This document shows, piece by piece, positions 10,014 through 19,802 of a stretch of 64,000 bases of DNA. Every line of letters starts with the position of its first letter. Within the stretch, counting starts at the first letter, position 1. The notes beneath the pieces are model-generated. The model had not been told where the DNA came from. It did not search any database and saw only the letters and a program-made list of their open reading frames with translations. The stretch covers positions 132,808 to 196,807 of the forward strand of contig NZ_JACHBZ010000011.1 of NCBI RefSeq assembly GCF_014200575.1, read 5' to 3'. Source of the stretch: Mucilaginibacter saanensis. GTDB taxonomy: Bacteria > Bacteroidota > Bacteroidia > Sphingobacteriales > Sphingobacteriaceae. The position numbers were made by a program, and so were the translations under genes.

Positions 10014-11437
10014 AATTGAAAATATATAAACTGACCACCGTTAAACACTCCTAATAGCAATATTAAAATAATGGTGAAGGCTACTGACCCCCATCTTAAG
10101 GCAATATTTGGCGAAGTAAAGAAATTGAACTTTTCAGGGTAATATTCCATTTTGTACTCCACTGCAAACAGCAGGAAAATGGCCAAAATAGAATGGGCAA
10201 AATTGCTTATGCCATCGCCAAAAAATGGTTTTGCCCCAAAGCTCCTTAAATCATGAATCAGGGTAAAGGCATCGGTAACGGTGTTGGCCCTGAAAAATAT
10301 CCAGGCGAAGGTTACAAATAAACCCGTTAAAACCATATTTCCTATCCGGATTACTGTTGCAGCTGCCTTACTTTGAGGCTCTTTGCGTAAATAAGGTTTA
10401 ATAATCATGTACACAACAGAATACAAACCATGCAAAATTCCCCATATAATATAAGTGTAGTTGGCACCATGCCATATACCGCTTATTAAAAACACAATAA
10501 ACAGGTTAAGGTATTGCCGGTTTTTGGATACCCGGTTTCCGCCCAGCGGGATATACAAGTAATCACGAAACCAGGTTGATAACGATATGTGCCATCTGCG
10601 CCAAAAGTCCTGGATGTTGGTTGCAAAATATGGGCGTTCAAAATTTTTCATCAGGTCAAAACCCATGGTTCTGGCGCAGCCAATGGCTATATCAGTATAA
10701 CCCGAAAAATCGCAATAAATTTGTACCGAAAAAAAGATAGAGGCAATAACAATGGTAGTTCCGTTATGCAGCTCAGGGTTGTTATATACTGAATTTACAA
10801 AGATGGAGAGGCGGTCGGCCACAACCAGTTTTTTGAAAAACCCCCAAAGCATCATTTTTAAACCGGATTTTAATAAATCATAATCAAAACGGTGCTCGGT
10901 ATGCATTTGTGGTAGGATGTTCTGAGGCCTTTCAATAGGGCCTGCCACCAGTTGCGGATAAAACATGACATACAAGCTGTAAATACCAAAGTGTCTTTCT
11001 GCCTTTTGATTGCCACGATATACCTCAATCGTGTAACTCATGGCTTGAAAAGTATGAAACGATAAGCCAATAGGTAACAAGATGCTTAAATAAGGTATGG
11101 GATCATGATAGTTAAACTTCCCCAGAAACATATCTACATTAAGATTCAGGAAGTTGAAATACTTAAAAACCGCCAGGATACCTATATTGGCTATTAAGCT
11201 TGCTGCTAAAAGAAGCTTTCGGCGCCGTTTGTCTTTGGCTTTTTCAATGTATATGCCCGCCAGGTAATCAATTATAATGGTAAAGCCCAGTATCAGAATA
11301 TAAATGGGCACAAAGGCCATATAAAAGTAACAGCTTGCCGCTAAGAGTATGATCCATCTAAATTTATGAGGGAGGGTAAAATACAGGGAGGTTACTACTA
11401 TATAAAAGAGTATGAAATTTACAGAATTAAAAAGCAT
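10010..11437 (-). CDS. MBOAT-family O-acyltransferase (AlgI-like)
   Basis: A 475-residue polytopic membrane protein of the AlgI/DltB/PatA type, which passes acyl groups across the membrane for modification of extracytoplasmic polymers. MBOAT hallmarks are visible: the RRWHISLSTWFRDYLYIPLGG block, here from about 280 with His283, and the invariant-type His323 in SGIWHGANYTY. The hydrophobic profile gives about ten or more membrane spans. It is the first gene of a coupled pair with the SGNH-like gene. A perfect 25-bp palindrome lies 14 nt upstream of its start. Confidence 0.92.
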   Translation of the reverse strand: MLFNSVNFILFYIVVTSLYFTLPHKFRWIILLAASCYFYMAFVPIYILILGFTIIIDYLAGIYIEKAKDKRRRKLLLAASLIANIGILAVFKYFNFLNLNVDMFLGKFNYHDPIPYLSILLPIGLSFHTFQAMSYTIEVYRGNQKAERHFGIYSLYVMFYPQLVAGPIERPQNILPQMHTEHRFDYDLLKSGLKMMLWGFFKKLVVADRLSIFVNSVYNNPELHNGTTIVIASIFFSVQIYCDFSGYTDIAIGCARTMGFDLMKNFERPYFATNIQDFWRRWHISLSTWFRDYLYIPLGGNRVSKNRQYLNLFIVFLISGIWHGANYTYIIWGILHGLYSVVYMIIKPYLRKEPQSKAAATVIRIGNMVLTGLFVTFAWIFFRANTVTDAFTLIHDLRSFGAKPFFGDGISNFAHSILAIFLLFAVEYKMEYYPEKFNFFTSPNIALRWGSVAFTIILILLLGVFNGGQFIYFQF

Positions 11438-11451
11438 AATGCATATAAGTA

Positions 11452-11476
11452 ACTAATGCTAATTATTAGCATTAGT
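11452..11476. promoter_or_regulatory. Perfect 11-bp-arm palindrome upstream of the MBOAT gene
   Basis: ACTAATGCTAA (11452-11462) and TTAGCATTAGT (11466-11476) are exact inverted repeats around a 3-nt centre, 14 nt upstream of the acyltransferase start. There is no T run, so an operator or a 5'-leader hairpin is more likely than a terminator. Confidence 0.5.
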
Positions 11477-11652
11477 GTATATTTTACCCATACTTATACG
11501 CAGTAACAAGTAGATAGTTAAATATTCCCAAAAGTATTAATGTAAATCCTTAATTAACAAATATTGGGTAAAAAACTCCATCGGGCCTAATAAATAGTGT
11601 TTTTTTTAATACGCTGAAAATCAAATAGATATTTCGATTTTCTCTTCAGTTA

Positions 11653-11701
11653 AACAGCCAAAAAGCCGGTTCTGATTAAAGGAACCGGCTTTTTAGCTGT
11701 T
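11653..11701 (-). terminator. Rho-independent terminator of the DUF885 gene
   Basis: AAAAGCCGGTTC pairs with GAACCGGCTTTT, extended by outer AACAGC/GCTGTT arms. It lies just downstream of the minus-strand DUF885 gene and leaves a T run on that strand. Confidence 0.85.
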
Positions 11702-11715
11702 ATGTAACATTTTTG

Positions 11716-13503
11716 TTAGTCTTTGCTTACGGGGTCTTTAGCCAGCATGGCTTCTTTTATAAACTTAACCGGTGCACTGCCATAGCTTAAAAACTTCTCA
11801 TTAAACTCCTTCAATTTATATTTATCACCCATTTTTATTTTGTAGGCTTCGCGCAGATCCATGATCTCTTTATAGCCGGTGTAGTAGCTGGTTAACTGTA
11901 CGCTGGTAACGCTTACCCTTTTCCATTTACCGTCAGCTTCGGCCTGTTGCTGAAAGGCTTCAGTAGTAAGCATTTTTATAGCTTGTTCTTTAGTCATGCT
12001 GCCGCTGTGTACACTATAATCCAGTATAGTATTGCAAACCGAACGCAGATGCCATTTATACCACATCAGCAGCATTTCGGGCTCGTTATTACCATAGCCA
12101 TTGTCAAGCATCATCTGCTCGGTATATACTGCCCAGCCTTCGGCCATTGCTCCATTACCAAATACCGATTTAATGATACTTGGCGCTTTGTTGGCATAAA
12201 CTCCCTGCACGTAATGGCCTGGAACGGCTTCATGTATGCTGAGTATCTGTATAATATACTGGTTGTATTCACGTAAATAGCTTTCGGCTTTTTCGGGGCT
12301 CCAGCCAGCCAGGCTGCCCACATTGTAGTAGGAGTTGCCGCCTTTGTCATAAGGCCCAGGCCCGCTCATAGAAGCTCCCGCCACACCTGCCATATAACCC
12401 GGCTCTTTACGGATGACAAGTGGTTTTGAAGGATCAAGCGTAAGCAGGTCTTTTGTTTTGATAAACGCGTTTAGCTTAGGTATAATTTGCTCAATGGCTG
12501 ATTGAAATTCGTCGGGCTTAACATGCTTTGATGACAGGGTATCTATCATCGCACTGATTAATTGAAGCGTATCCGCAGGCATGGCTTTATTGCCAAAATA
12601 TTTGGGCCATAACTGGCGGCTTATTTTTGCCATTTCGCCGTGTAGATACTTTTTACGTTTCATTGCAGCATTATAAACCTGCTGTGCTGTATTGGCCGAT
12701 ACTATTTCGTATTTGAACTTATCTTCATAAAGATCCTTACCTAGTCTGAAACTCCGCGGGTGATCATTTTTTAACGCTTTTAACCAATCGGCATAAGCCT
12801 TTATAGCCTGGGCGCAAAGAGCGGCCCGGTCTGTCATTTGTTTTTTCTCGGCCTTAGGAATGTCAGTTTTCTTTAAGGAGTCGGCAAAATCTTTTTCAAT
12901 TACGCTAACGCCGCCAAGGTTTTGTTCAATAGCCAGGCTGGTAAGTTCCGTAACCGGATTTTTTATCTGTTTTTCGGCCTCTTTATAGTAAAGGGGGACA
13001 TTGGCCATTTTTTGATAAAAATTACGCAAACGCTTAGCAAGTGGAGCGTAGTGTTCATTCAGGATATAGGCAAAAGTTCCAATCACGTTATAAGATGAAG
13101 GGTCCCACTCATAAGCCTTTAGCTGCTGAATTTGCCACTGGGCATAATCCAGCTGGTTTTGCATCATTTTATAATCAATTCTATTGGCTACGGTAAGGGT
13201 GTTTGGTTCAAACCGGCTTAGTGAGTCAATTTGTACCTTGGCAAAATCCATCATCTTTTGCCGGCTCTGCTCATTTGGGATATACAGTAAGCTATCATAT
13301 TTATGATAACCAACCGATGTGGCCCAATCAGGGTTTAACTTCCATAAAGCATCCAGGAACGAATTTTCATAAATAGCAAAGGCTGCGTCATCCTTACCCA
13401 GTAGCGGGCCGCTGCCGCTACCGCCTTCTTTTTTACAGCCAATTAAGGCAGCCATGAAAATAATAACTGCCAGAAACAGCCGTACGAAAATATTTTTTAT
13501 CAC
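11716..13503 (-). CDS. DUF885-family lipoprotein (putative metallopeptidase)
   Basis: A 595-residue lipoprotein with a hydrophobic leader ending in the lipobox ALIGC (Cys23), then a Gly/Ser linker. The DUF885 family is mostly helical. Its hallmark HEAVPGHYVQ motif is present in the second half, followed by the conserved EGWAVYTEQMM segment. HExxxGH-type residues suggest zinc binding and peptidase-like chemistry, but activity is not proven for this group. It is probably anchored in the periplasm or outer membrane, and monocistronic with its own terminator. Confidence 0.9.
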   Translation of the reverse strand: MIKNIFVRLFLAVIIFMAALIGCKKEGGSGSGPLLGKDDAAFAIYENSFLDALWKLNPDWATSVGYHKYDSLLYIPNEQSRQKMMDFAKVQIDSLSRFEPNTLTVANRIDYKMMQNQLDYAQWQIQQLKAYEWDPSSYNVIGTFAYILNEHYAPLAKRLRNFYQKMANVPLYYKEAEKQIKNPVTELTSLAIEQNLGGVSVIEKDFADSLKKTDIPKAEKKQMTDRAALCAQAIKAYADWLKALKNDHPRSFRLGKDLYEDKFKYEIVSANTAQQVYNAAMKRKKYLHGEMAKISRQLWPKYFGNKAMPADTLQLISAMIDTLSSKHVKPDEFQSAIEQIIPKLNAFIKTKDLLTLDPSKPLVIRKEPGYMAGVAGASMSGPGPYDKGGNSYYNVGSLAGWSPEKAESYLREYNQYIIQILSIHEAVPGHYVQGVYANKAPSIIKSVFGNGAMAEGWAVYTEQMMLDNGYGNNEPEMLLMWYKWHLRSVCNTILDYSVHSGSMTKEQAIKMLTTEAFQQQAEADGKWKRVSVTSVQLTSYYTGYKEIMDLREAYKIKMGDKYKLKEFNEKFLSYGSAPVKFIKEAMLAKDPVSKD

Positions 13504-13588
13504 GTGATTTTGAAATTTGATTATGCGCGATAAACTTAAAACTTTAAAGCATATAAATCAAACCATAGATTAATTTGTTACCTTAAAC

Positions 13589-14071
13589 ATGATGAAAACA
13601 ACGAGTAAAGAACACGAAATATTGATTGAAGAATTATTGCACCTGTTGAACGGGGGCAATGCCCACGCCGATTTAAAAAAGGCGCTGGACGGCTTGCCTG
13701 TTGAATTAAGGGGCGCTAAGCCCGATAAGCTGCCTTACAGTATCTGGCAGCTGGTTGAGCATATACGTATTGCGCAGTGGGATATGCCGGAGTTTTGTAA
13801 AGATGGTAACCATCAATCACCCAAATGGCCTGATAATTACTGGCCAAAGGAAACCAGTCCGGTGAGCAGCGATGCATGGGATAAATCAGTTAAACAAATA
13901 AATGACGACCTTAATGAACTGATAGATTTGGTAAAAACGGGCGACCTGTTTACCAAAATACCTCATGGTGATGGGCAAACCCTGTTGCGTGAGGCTTTAC
14001 AGGCCGCAGATCATACAGCTTATCACGTTGCCGAAATTATTATAATACGCCGCCTGCAGGGTGCATGGTAA
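13589..14071 (+). CDS. DinB-superfamily protein
   Basis: A 160-residue four-helix-bundle-type protein. Candidate metal ligands are the His in WQLVEHIRIAQWD and the two His in ADHTAYHVAEII, the usual DinB/YfiT triad. Such proteins are often thiol-dependent transferases or damage-inducible proteins; which one this is cannot be told. Two consecutive ATG codons occur (13589 and 13592) and either may be used. Confidence 0.85.
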   Translation: MMKTTSKEHEILIEELLHLLNGGNAHADLKKALDGLPVELRGAKPDKLPYSIWQLVEHIRIAQWDMPEFCKDGNHQSPKWPDNYWPKETSPVSSDAWDKSVKQINDDLNELIDLVKTGDLFTKIPHGDGQTLLREALQAADHTAYHVAEIIIIRRLQGAW

Positions 14072-14135
14072 CCCTGTACTCTCTAAGAGGAAGAAATATA
14101 AAACGTCTCTCCGAAGGTGCGGGTTGGGAAGGGTG

Positions 14136-15443
14136 TTATTTTACCTTATTTAAAAAGCTGATCATTGCTTTCACAAATTCGGGTTTAAGCGGTAAATCGG
14201 GCTCATTATAGGTTGCCATATTTTTAACCTTATCGGCAGGGGCTTCTTTTAAAACGTGATTCATGTTGGGTATTATGGCAAGTATCGCTTCAGATTTTGC
14301 CTTTTTCAATTTTTCGGCATCAGCAACGGTAACTTGTAAGTCGGTGTTACCCTGTACAATTAAAATAGGGACCTTTAGTTTTCTGATTTCGCGGGCTGGG
14401 TTGTACCTGAACCACGACATCAGGTATTTTTGTACGCTTGGCCTTGCAACAGAATATAGTGCAGGGTCAATATTGTCAGTAGTTTTGCCTCTTTTTAAGC
14501 TGTCAAGCATCCTGTTAAATCCATCGGCAATCCACTGGGGTTGCGATTTCATTTGTTCGGTCATAATTTTATCGGCCGAATCGCCGGCGCCGGCTACTGA
14601 TATAAATGCTTTTATCGGCTGATCATTAGCCGCCATCATGCCAACTAATGAGCCTTCGCTGTGGCCCAGTATAATGATCTTTGAAAAACGCTGATCATCA
14701 TTCAGCATATTGATCAGTCCAACAGCATCATCAATGTAATCCTCAAAACGAAGTTCGGTTTCTTTGGTTGAGCTTACACTCTGGCCCACCAGGCGTTTAT
14801 CGTAGCGTAAAGAAGCATAGCCGTTTTTGCCCAGTTCATTGGAGATCATTTTATAAACATTGGCATTAAGGCCAAGTTTAGGACTGTTACCATCGCGGTC
14901 AGTAGGGCCTGAACCGGCAATGATCAATACAACAGGTATTTTACCGTTTGCATTATTAGGCATGGCCAATGTACCTGAAATGGAACCCGAAAAAGTTTTT
15001 AATGTTATAGGTGATTCCGTTATAGATGGATCAGTAGGTATGCCTGTAGCTGCCTGAGCCGTTGCGGTAGCTGCAGGTGCCTGGTAAGGTTTTAAAAGTA
15101 AACCCGTAAACTGGTTTTGTGAATTTACAGACAGGTTCAATAAGAAAGTGCTTTTTTGAAATGTTGCCTTGTAATAGGCCAACGGAGGATCATATTTAAC
15201 AAAATCGGCATCTACCAGGTTGCCGAGCTGGCTTTTTAGCTGCAAGGTGGTGCTTTTAAAGTTATCCAAGGGGAGGGCAGCTTTCATTTCCGGACTAAAC
15301 ATGTTAAAAATGCTGTCGGGCTGGTTGTTATTGTACAATTGTTTAAACTTGTTTAAGGCAATAGTATAATTAGCTGGTTCTGGTTGTGCAGTTAGTTTTG
15401 TTGCAAAGCAGATAATCAGGATAAAAAAACTTATTTTCTTCAT
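14136..15443 (-). CDS. Secreted alpha/beta hydrolase with DUF3887-like N-terminal domain
   Basis: A 435-residue protein with a signal peptide (1-20, ending LTAQ), a DUF3887-like domain (about 25-120) and an alpha/beta hydrolase domain. Nucleophile Ser262 sits in GHSEGSLVG, a likely acid Asp in QGNTDLQV and the base His in PNMNHVLKEA. The oxyanion region IAGSGPTDRDGNS is typical of the family. It is likely a periplasmic esterase or peptidase-like hydrolase of unknown substrate. It is monocistronic and convergent with the DinB gene. Confidence 0.88.
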   Translation of the reverse strand: MKKISFFILIICFATKLTAQPEPANYTIALNKFKQLYNNNQPDSIFNMFSPEMKAALPLDNFKSTTLQLKSQLGNLVDADFVKYDPPLAYYKATFQKSTFLLNLSVNSQNQFTGLLLKPYQAPAATATAQAATGIPTDPSITESPITLKTFSGSISGTLAMPNNANGKIPVVLIIAGSGPTDRDGNSPKLGLNANVYKMISNELGKNGYASLRYDKRLVGQSVSSTKETELRFEDYIDDAVGLINMLNDDQRFSKIIILGHSEGSLVGMMAANDQPIKAFISVAGAGDSADKIMTEQMKSQPQWIADGFNRMLDSLKRGKTTDNIDPALYSVARPSVQKYLMSWFRYNPAREIRKLKVPILIVQGNTDLQVTVADAEKLKKAKSEAILAIIPNMNHVLKEAPADKVKNMATYNEPDLPLKPEFVKAMISFLNKVK

Positions 15444-15716
15444 GTTATAGTATTCAATATTGTACAGTAATCCGTTGGCCCGAAATTAGTAAAAAATGCT
15501 TGGTTTTAATTTAATTGAGTTTATAAGTTCTGTTAGGTATAAGTGCGGGGGATGATAACGATTTTGGGTTCAAATTAGTAAATTAATATTAAATCGGTAT
15601 TTATTATTCATATATCGCAAATTATCAATATGTATTTATAATTTTTAATATTTTGTTACTATATTGCGATGTATTCCTAAATCGGGTAATACAAGTATTT
15701 GCTACACTAACTATTA

Positions 15717-18161
15717 ATGAAGGTCTTATTCGGGGGTTTGTTTTCAGCTTTCTTAGCCGGAATGTGTTGTTTTTGTTTTGCGCAAACCAAGCCTTCCGCG
15801 TTGCAGGGCAAAGTTTTGATGGAAAATAAGGATGCCGCAGAAGCAGCAACCATTGTTCTCCTGAAAGCAGCCGACTCCACCGTAGTACGATCATCACTGG
15901 CTGATAGAAACGGCGCTTTTACATTCGCCAACATTAGCGCTGAAACCTATTTGCTTTTAGCTACCAGCATAGGATGCAGTAAAGTTTATTCGGGGCCATT
16001 TAAAATCACGGCCGGCCAAAGTATAGTTGCTCCTGATATTGTTTTGAAATTGATTAACAGCCAGTTGAAAGAGATCACGGTTGTTGCCCGGCGACCTTAT
16101 ATAGAGGTGAAGCCTGGGAAAATAGTACTGAACGTTCAAAATAGCCTCACCGCAGAGGGCAACTCCGTATATGATGTGCTCAAGCAATCACCCGGGGTGC
16201 ATGTAAACAGCGGCAGCGAAGCCCTGATCATTAACGGGCGGCAGCCGGCTTTAATCACCATTGATGGTAATCCAACAAATTTAACCAATGAGGATCTGGT
16301 AAACCTGCTGCGCGGAATGCAAAGCAGTAACGTTGAACAGATTGAAATGATCAGCAGTGCCTCGGCCAAGTACGATGCATCGGGTGGTGGCATCATCAAT
16401 ATCATTTCAAAAAAGGGTAAAAACATAGGTACAAACGGAACCGTAACTGTAGGGGGCGGTTATGGTCAGTATTATAAGAGCCGCGCAGGTATAGTTTTTA
16501 ATAACCGTACAGCAAAACTCAATGTGTTTGGAAACTACACCTTTGAGGATAATAAAACAGGGCGGTATATAAAAACAGACAGGGATATTAATTATAATGA
16601 TATTTTAAGTAATTATAATGTTGATTATAATAACACCCAAAAATCATATAATCATAACTTTAAAGTGGGCGCCGATTATACAGTGTCATCCAACCAAACT
16701 ATTGGCTTTTTGGTGAGCGGTATTATACGTGAGGATGACTTTTTGAAGGATAATAACCTAAAGATCTCTAACCAGAATAAGCTCGATTCTGTCATCATAG
16801 CCAAATCAACGCTTGACAGGGGAACCAGTTTTTTAAATTACAATATCAATTATAACGGGGTGCTTGATAAAAGCGGCAGAAGCCTCTCGGCCGATGTTAC
16901 TTATTCAACCTATAAACGTCATTCCAACGAGTATATAACAAATAATTTTTATACTCCTGCCGGTGCCAAATACCGCGATTCGCTGCAGTTGGAGAATATT
17001 TCGCCTTCAGAGATCCATATCTGGACGTCTAAAATTGACTTTGTGAATCCGCTTTCAAAAACGTCAAGATTGGAGGCCGGGGTAAAATATAACCATATAC
17101 AAAGCGATAATGATTTAATATTTGGCCCTCTTGTAAACAAAACATACCAGGCCGATCCTAATTTTACTAACCGTTTTGTATATACTGAAATTGTAAGCGC
17201 CGGTTATTTAAACTATCTTAATAAGATAGGTAAATTTGATATTACCGCAGGCTTAAGGGCCGAAAAAACAAACTCAACCGGAAGATCAATCGGGTTAAAC
17301 TTAAATTCGGTAACTAACGAAAATAATTACTTTAACCTTTTTCCGCAGGTGCAGGTAAATTATCAGGCAGACAAAAAAAATGGATTTAACATTAGTTTTA
17401 ACCGGGGTATTCACCGGCCTGATTACCAGGATATAAACCCGTTTTTGTACTATACAGATCTGTATGATTACACATCAGGTAATCCCGATCTGAAACCAGA
17501 ATATACCAGCTCGTTACAGTTATCGCACACTTATAATAGTACATTTATAACTACCCTGTATTATAATGTGACCAAGGATGCCTATGATTTCCCTATTTAT
17601 GAGCAAAATGACTCATCAAAGGTTAACATCACCATCCGCAGAAATTTTGGCAAAATATTCGTGTATGGAGGCTCATTTTATGCTCCTGTGCAATTTAACC
17701 ATTGGTGGAGTGCGAGCTTTAACCTTGATGCTTCTTATCAGCACTATGTGGCCTACGCGGTAAACGGAAGCTTTAATAAGGGATCACAGGATATTATTTT
17801 TAATAGTACGCAAAATTTTGCAGTGAGCAGCACCATTGCAGCAGAAGTTTCGGGCAGGTATGAGTCGCCAACACTGTATGGCGTAAACCAGCTGAAACAG
17901 AGCTATACTGTAAATGCAGGTATCGGCAAACAACTGTTTAATAAGCGAGGTAATTTAAAACTGACTGTTATTGATATTTTTAACAGCGACCGTGACCGGT
18001 ACCATACCCAGTATCAAAATGTTGATTTAACGGGCATTAACAAACGGGAAACCCGCAGGGTGTTGCTTAATTTTACCTATCGCTTTGGTAAATCGTCGGT
18101 TAAATCGGCAAGCAAGCATAATACCGGCAGTGATGACGAATTGAGAAGAACAGGTAGTTAA
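15717..18161 (+). CDS. Outer-membrane TonB-type receptor (beta-barrel family protein)
   Basis: An 814-residue outer-membrane protein. After a signal peptide (about 1-22, ending FCFAQ) comes a carboxypeptidase-regulatory-like domain (about 27-110), then a plug-like segment (KPGKIVLNVQNSLTAEG to SAKYDASGGGIINIISKKG, about 128-238). A long barrel of the OMP_b-brl_3 type follows (to 814), containing NRGIHRPDYQDINPFLYYTD and TSGNPDLKPEYTSS, typical of this family. No neighbour is an obvious SusD or transporter, so the ligand is unknown. Confidence 0.9.
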   Translation: MKVLFGGLFSAFLAGMCCFCFAQTKPSALQGKVLMENKDAAEAATIVLLKAADSTVVRSSLADRNGAFTFANISAETYLLLATSIGCSKVYSGPFKITAGQSIVAPDIVLKLINSQLKEITVVARRPYIEVKPGKIVLNVQNSLTAEGNSVYDVLKQSPGVHVNSGSEALIINGRQPALITIDGNPTNLTNEDLVNLLRGMQSSNVEQIEMISSASAKYDASGGGIINIISKKGKNIGTNGTVTVGGGYGQYYKSRAGIVFNNRTAKLNVFGNYTFEDNKTGRYIKTDRDINYNDILSNYNVDYNNTQKSYNHNFKVGADYTVSSNQTIGFLVSGIIREDDFLKDNNLKISNQNKLDSVIIAKSTLDRGTSFLNYNINYNGVLDKSGRSLSADVTYSTYKRHSNEYITNNFYTPAGAKYRDSLQLENISPSEIHIWTSKIDFVNPLSKTSRLEAGVKYNHIQSDNDLIFGPLVNKTYQADPNFTNRFVYTEIVSAGYLNYLNKIGKFDITAGLRAEKTNSTGRSIGLNLNSVTNENNYFNLFPQVQVNYQADKKNGFNISFNRGIHRPDYQDINPFLYYTDLYDYTSGNPDLKPEYTSSLQLSHTYNSTFITTLYYNVTKDAYDFPIYEQNDSSKVNITIRRNFGKIFVYGGSFYAPVQFNHWWSASFNLDASYQHYVAYAVNGSFNKGSQDIIFNSTQNFAVSSTIAAEVSGRYESPTLYGVNQLKQSYTVNAGIGKQLFNKRGNLKLTVIDIFNSDRDRYHTQYQNVDLTGINKRETRRVLLNFTYRFGKSSVKSASKHNTGSDDELRRTGS

Positions 18162-18170
18162 TAACGCTGA

Positions 18171-18386
18171 TTACTTTACACGCAGTTCGGGGTATTTACC
18201 TTTAATTTTGGTTACGAAGTAATGGCCCAATGAATCGGAACTGATAAATCTTTTATACGCTGTTGAGGGGAAACCAAAGTACTGCCACACTCCGCCACTA
18301 TCCCTGAATTCCACTTCTAAAATTCTGGCCGAGGAATCATAGCCTAAGCTATTTAATGCCGATGACTCTACTATGCGTCTTTGCAT
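18171..18386 (-). CDS. KTSC-domain protein
   Basis: A 71-residue protein that is almost entirely a KTSC domain: SSALNSLGYDSSARILEVEF, then GVWQYFGFP, and an FVTKIKGKYP C-terminus. These small domains are widespread; some sit near nucleic-acid or lysyl-tRNA synthetase-like proteins, but their role is unclear. It is convergent with the TonB-type receptor gene 9 bp away and may be co-transcribed with the DUF1634 gene upstream (42-bp gap). Confidence 0.85.
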   Translation of the reverse strand: MQRRIVESSALNSLGYDSSARILEVEFRDSGGVWQYFGFPSTAYKRFISSDSLGHYFVTKIKGKYPELRVK

Positions 18387-18428
18387 AATATTATAATATA
18401 TACAAAGCCAAAAATGTTTTAAAAATAT

Positions 18429-18809
18429 TTAACCTGCATGCCCGCTGAGCATACTTGCCAAAATAATAAGTAAAACTAATAGGGTAATAGCAGTATACAG
18501 GTAATCCTTCTCCAGCACAAAGCCAATGGCCGAAAATACTACCCGTATTACGGGAGTTGCAATAAGTAAAATTATACCAGCCTGTATAATGGCCTTTCCT
18601 CTAAGTGTAATTATACCGTGAAATATGCCCTGGGTGGTTTGTATAAAATCAGGTACGCCTTTAAAAGTGCTGTAATCGGCATGTGCCTGTCCGTGTCTGG
18701 ATAAATATATAACACCGCCAATAAAAATAATACTCATGGATAGCATTACGCCAATGCGTAATATCCATCCAATAACAGCCTGCATATCTTTATCTTTAAA
18801 ATTGCTCAT
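18429..18809 (-). CDS. DUF1634 membrane protein
   Basis: A 126-residue protein with three hydrophobic segments (about 12-32, 66-90 and 100-120) and the family-like start IGWILRIGVMLSMSIIFIG. DUF1634 proteins regularly follow TauE/SafE permeases. Here the gene begins 6 bp after the permease stop, so the two are an operon and may work as one anion export system. Its biochemical role is not known. Confidence 0.85.
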   Translation of the reverse strand: MSNFKDKDMQAVIGWILRIGVMLSMSIIFIGGVIYLSRHGQAHADYSTFKGVPDFIQTTQGIFHGIITLRGKAIIQAGIILLIATPVIRVVFSAIGFVLEKDYLYTAITLLVLLIILASMLSGHAG

Positions 18810-18815
18810 GTTCTG

Positions 18816-19652
18816 TTATATTTTACCCATAAACCCGTTATAAATCATTTGCGACGCCAAAAAAGTTACCACTATGGCAAATATCCAGCGTAACCATCCC
18901 GACGAGGTGGTGTGTACCAGTATTTTTGATCCGCTTAGTGCACCAAATAAAACACCTATAGCAACCGGCATTGATAAACCCGGATCAATGTATCCGCGTT
19001 GTAAATAAACAACTGCGCTTGCCGCAGCAGTTACGCCTATCATAAAATTACTGGTAGTGGTTGATACCTTAAACGGAATGCGCATTACCGTATCCATGGC
19101 CAGTACCTTTAACGCTCCCGAGCCAATACCCAGCAACCCGGATATAACGCCTGCAAAAAGCATCATAAAAAAGCCACCGCCCACATTTTTCACACTATAG
19201 TTTACCATGCCCGCAGCGGTAGGGAAACTGCTGTTTAACTTTAGTTTTTCGGCCAGCCTATTTTTCTCCTGGTTTATCAGCTCGGCCTTTTTGCGTAAGG
19301 ACATAATGGCCGATGTAATAAGGATAACACCGAACAAGATAGCTATAAAGTTTGTAGGGATATAAACAGCTATAAGCGCACCCACCATGGCACCTCCGGT
19401 AGTAGCAATTTCCAGGAACATGCCCAGCCTTATATTGGTAATACCCTCTTTTACATAAGCCGCTGCCGAGCCGGATGAGGTGGCAATTACAGATACCAGC
19501 GAAGCACCTATAGCATAATGAATATCAACGCGGAGCACCAAAGTTAACAATGGAATAATAACAAACCCGCCGCCTAAACCAGTTAACGAGCCCAGTAGGC
19601 CCGCAAAATAGGAGCCGATAAATATGATTAGCGTTAGTACAATTACCGACAT
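18816..19652 (-). CDS. TauE/SafE-family anion permease
   Basis: A 278-residue protein with about eight membrane spans in two repeats. Each repeat has the DUF81 glycine-rich signature: GLLGSLTGLGGGFVIIPLL near residue 18 and GVISGLLGIGSGALKV near 168. Members export sulfite, sulfoacetate or similar organosulfur anions. The substrate here is unproven. It is the first gene of an operon with the DUF1634 gene. A -7-like TACTTTCG on the minus strand lies at 19675-19682. Confidence 0.9.
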   Translation of the reverse strand: MSVIVLTLIIFIGSYFAGLLGSLTGLGGGFVIIPLLTLVLRVDIHYAIGASLVSVIATSSGSAAAYVKEGITNIRLGMFLEIATTGGAMVGALIAVYIPTNFIAILFGVILITSAIMSLRKKAELINQEKNRLAEKLKLNSSFPTAAGMVNYSVKNVGGGFFMMLFAGVISGLLGIGSGALKVLAMDTVMRIPFKVSTTTSNFMIGVTAAASAVVYLQRGYIDPGLSMPVAIGVLFGALSGSKILVHTTSSGWLRWIFAIVVTFLASQMIYNGFMGKI

Positions 19653-19802
19653 GTTTTGCAGTCAAATTGAATTGCGAAAGTAAGCATAACTTTTTTAGAT
19701 ACCCTGTTTGTTAAGGCACATATATCGGCTGATATTAAATAATATAATTCTGTAGCATATAAATTTGTTTTATTATTTTAACCTCGTTATTCTAAACCTT
19801 AT

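Noticed and set aside
15600..15716. AT-rich stretch with ATCGCAA/TTGCGAT inverted repeat before the TonB-type receptor
   Set aside because: Arms are only 7 bp and about 45 nt apart in very AT-rich DNA, so chance is likely.
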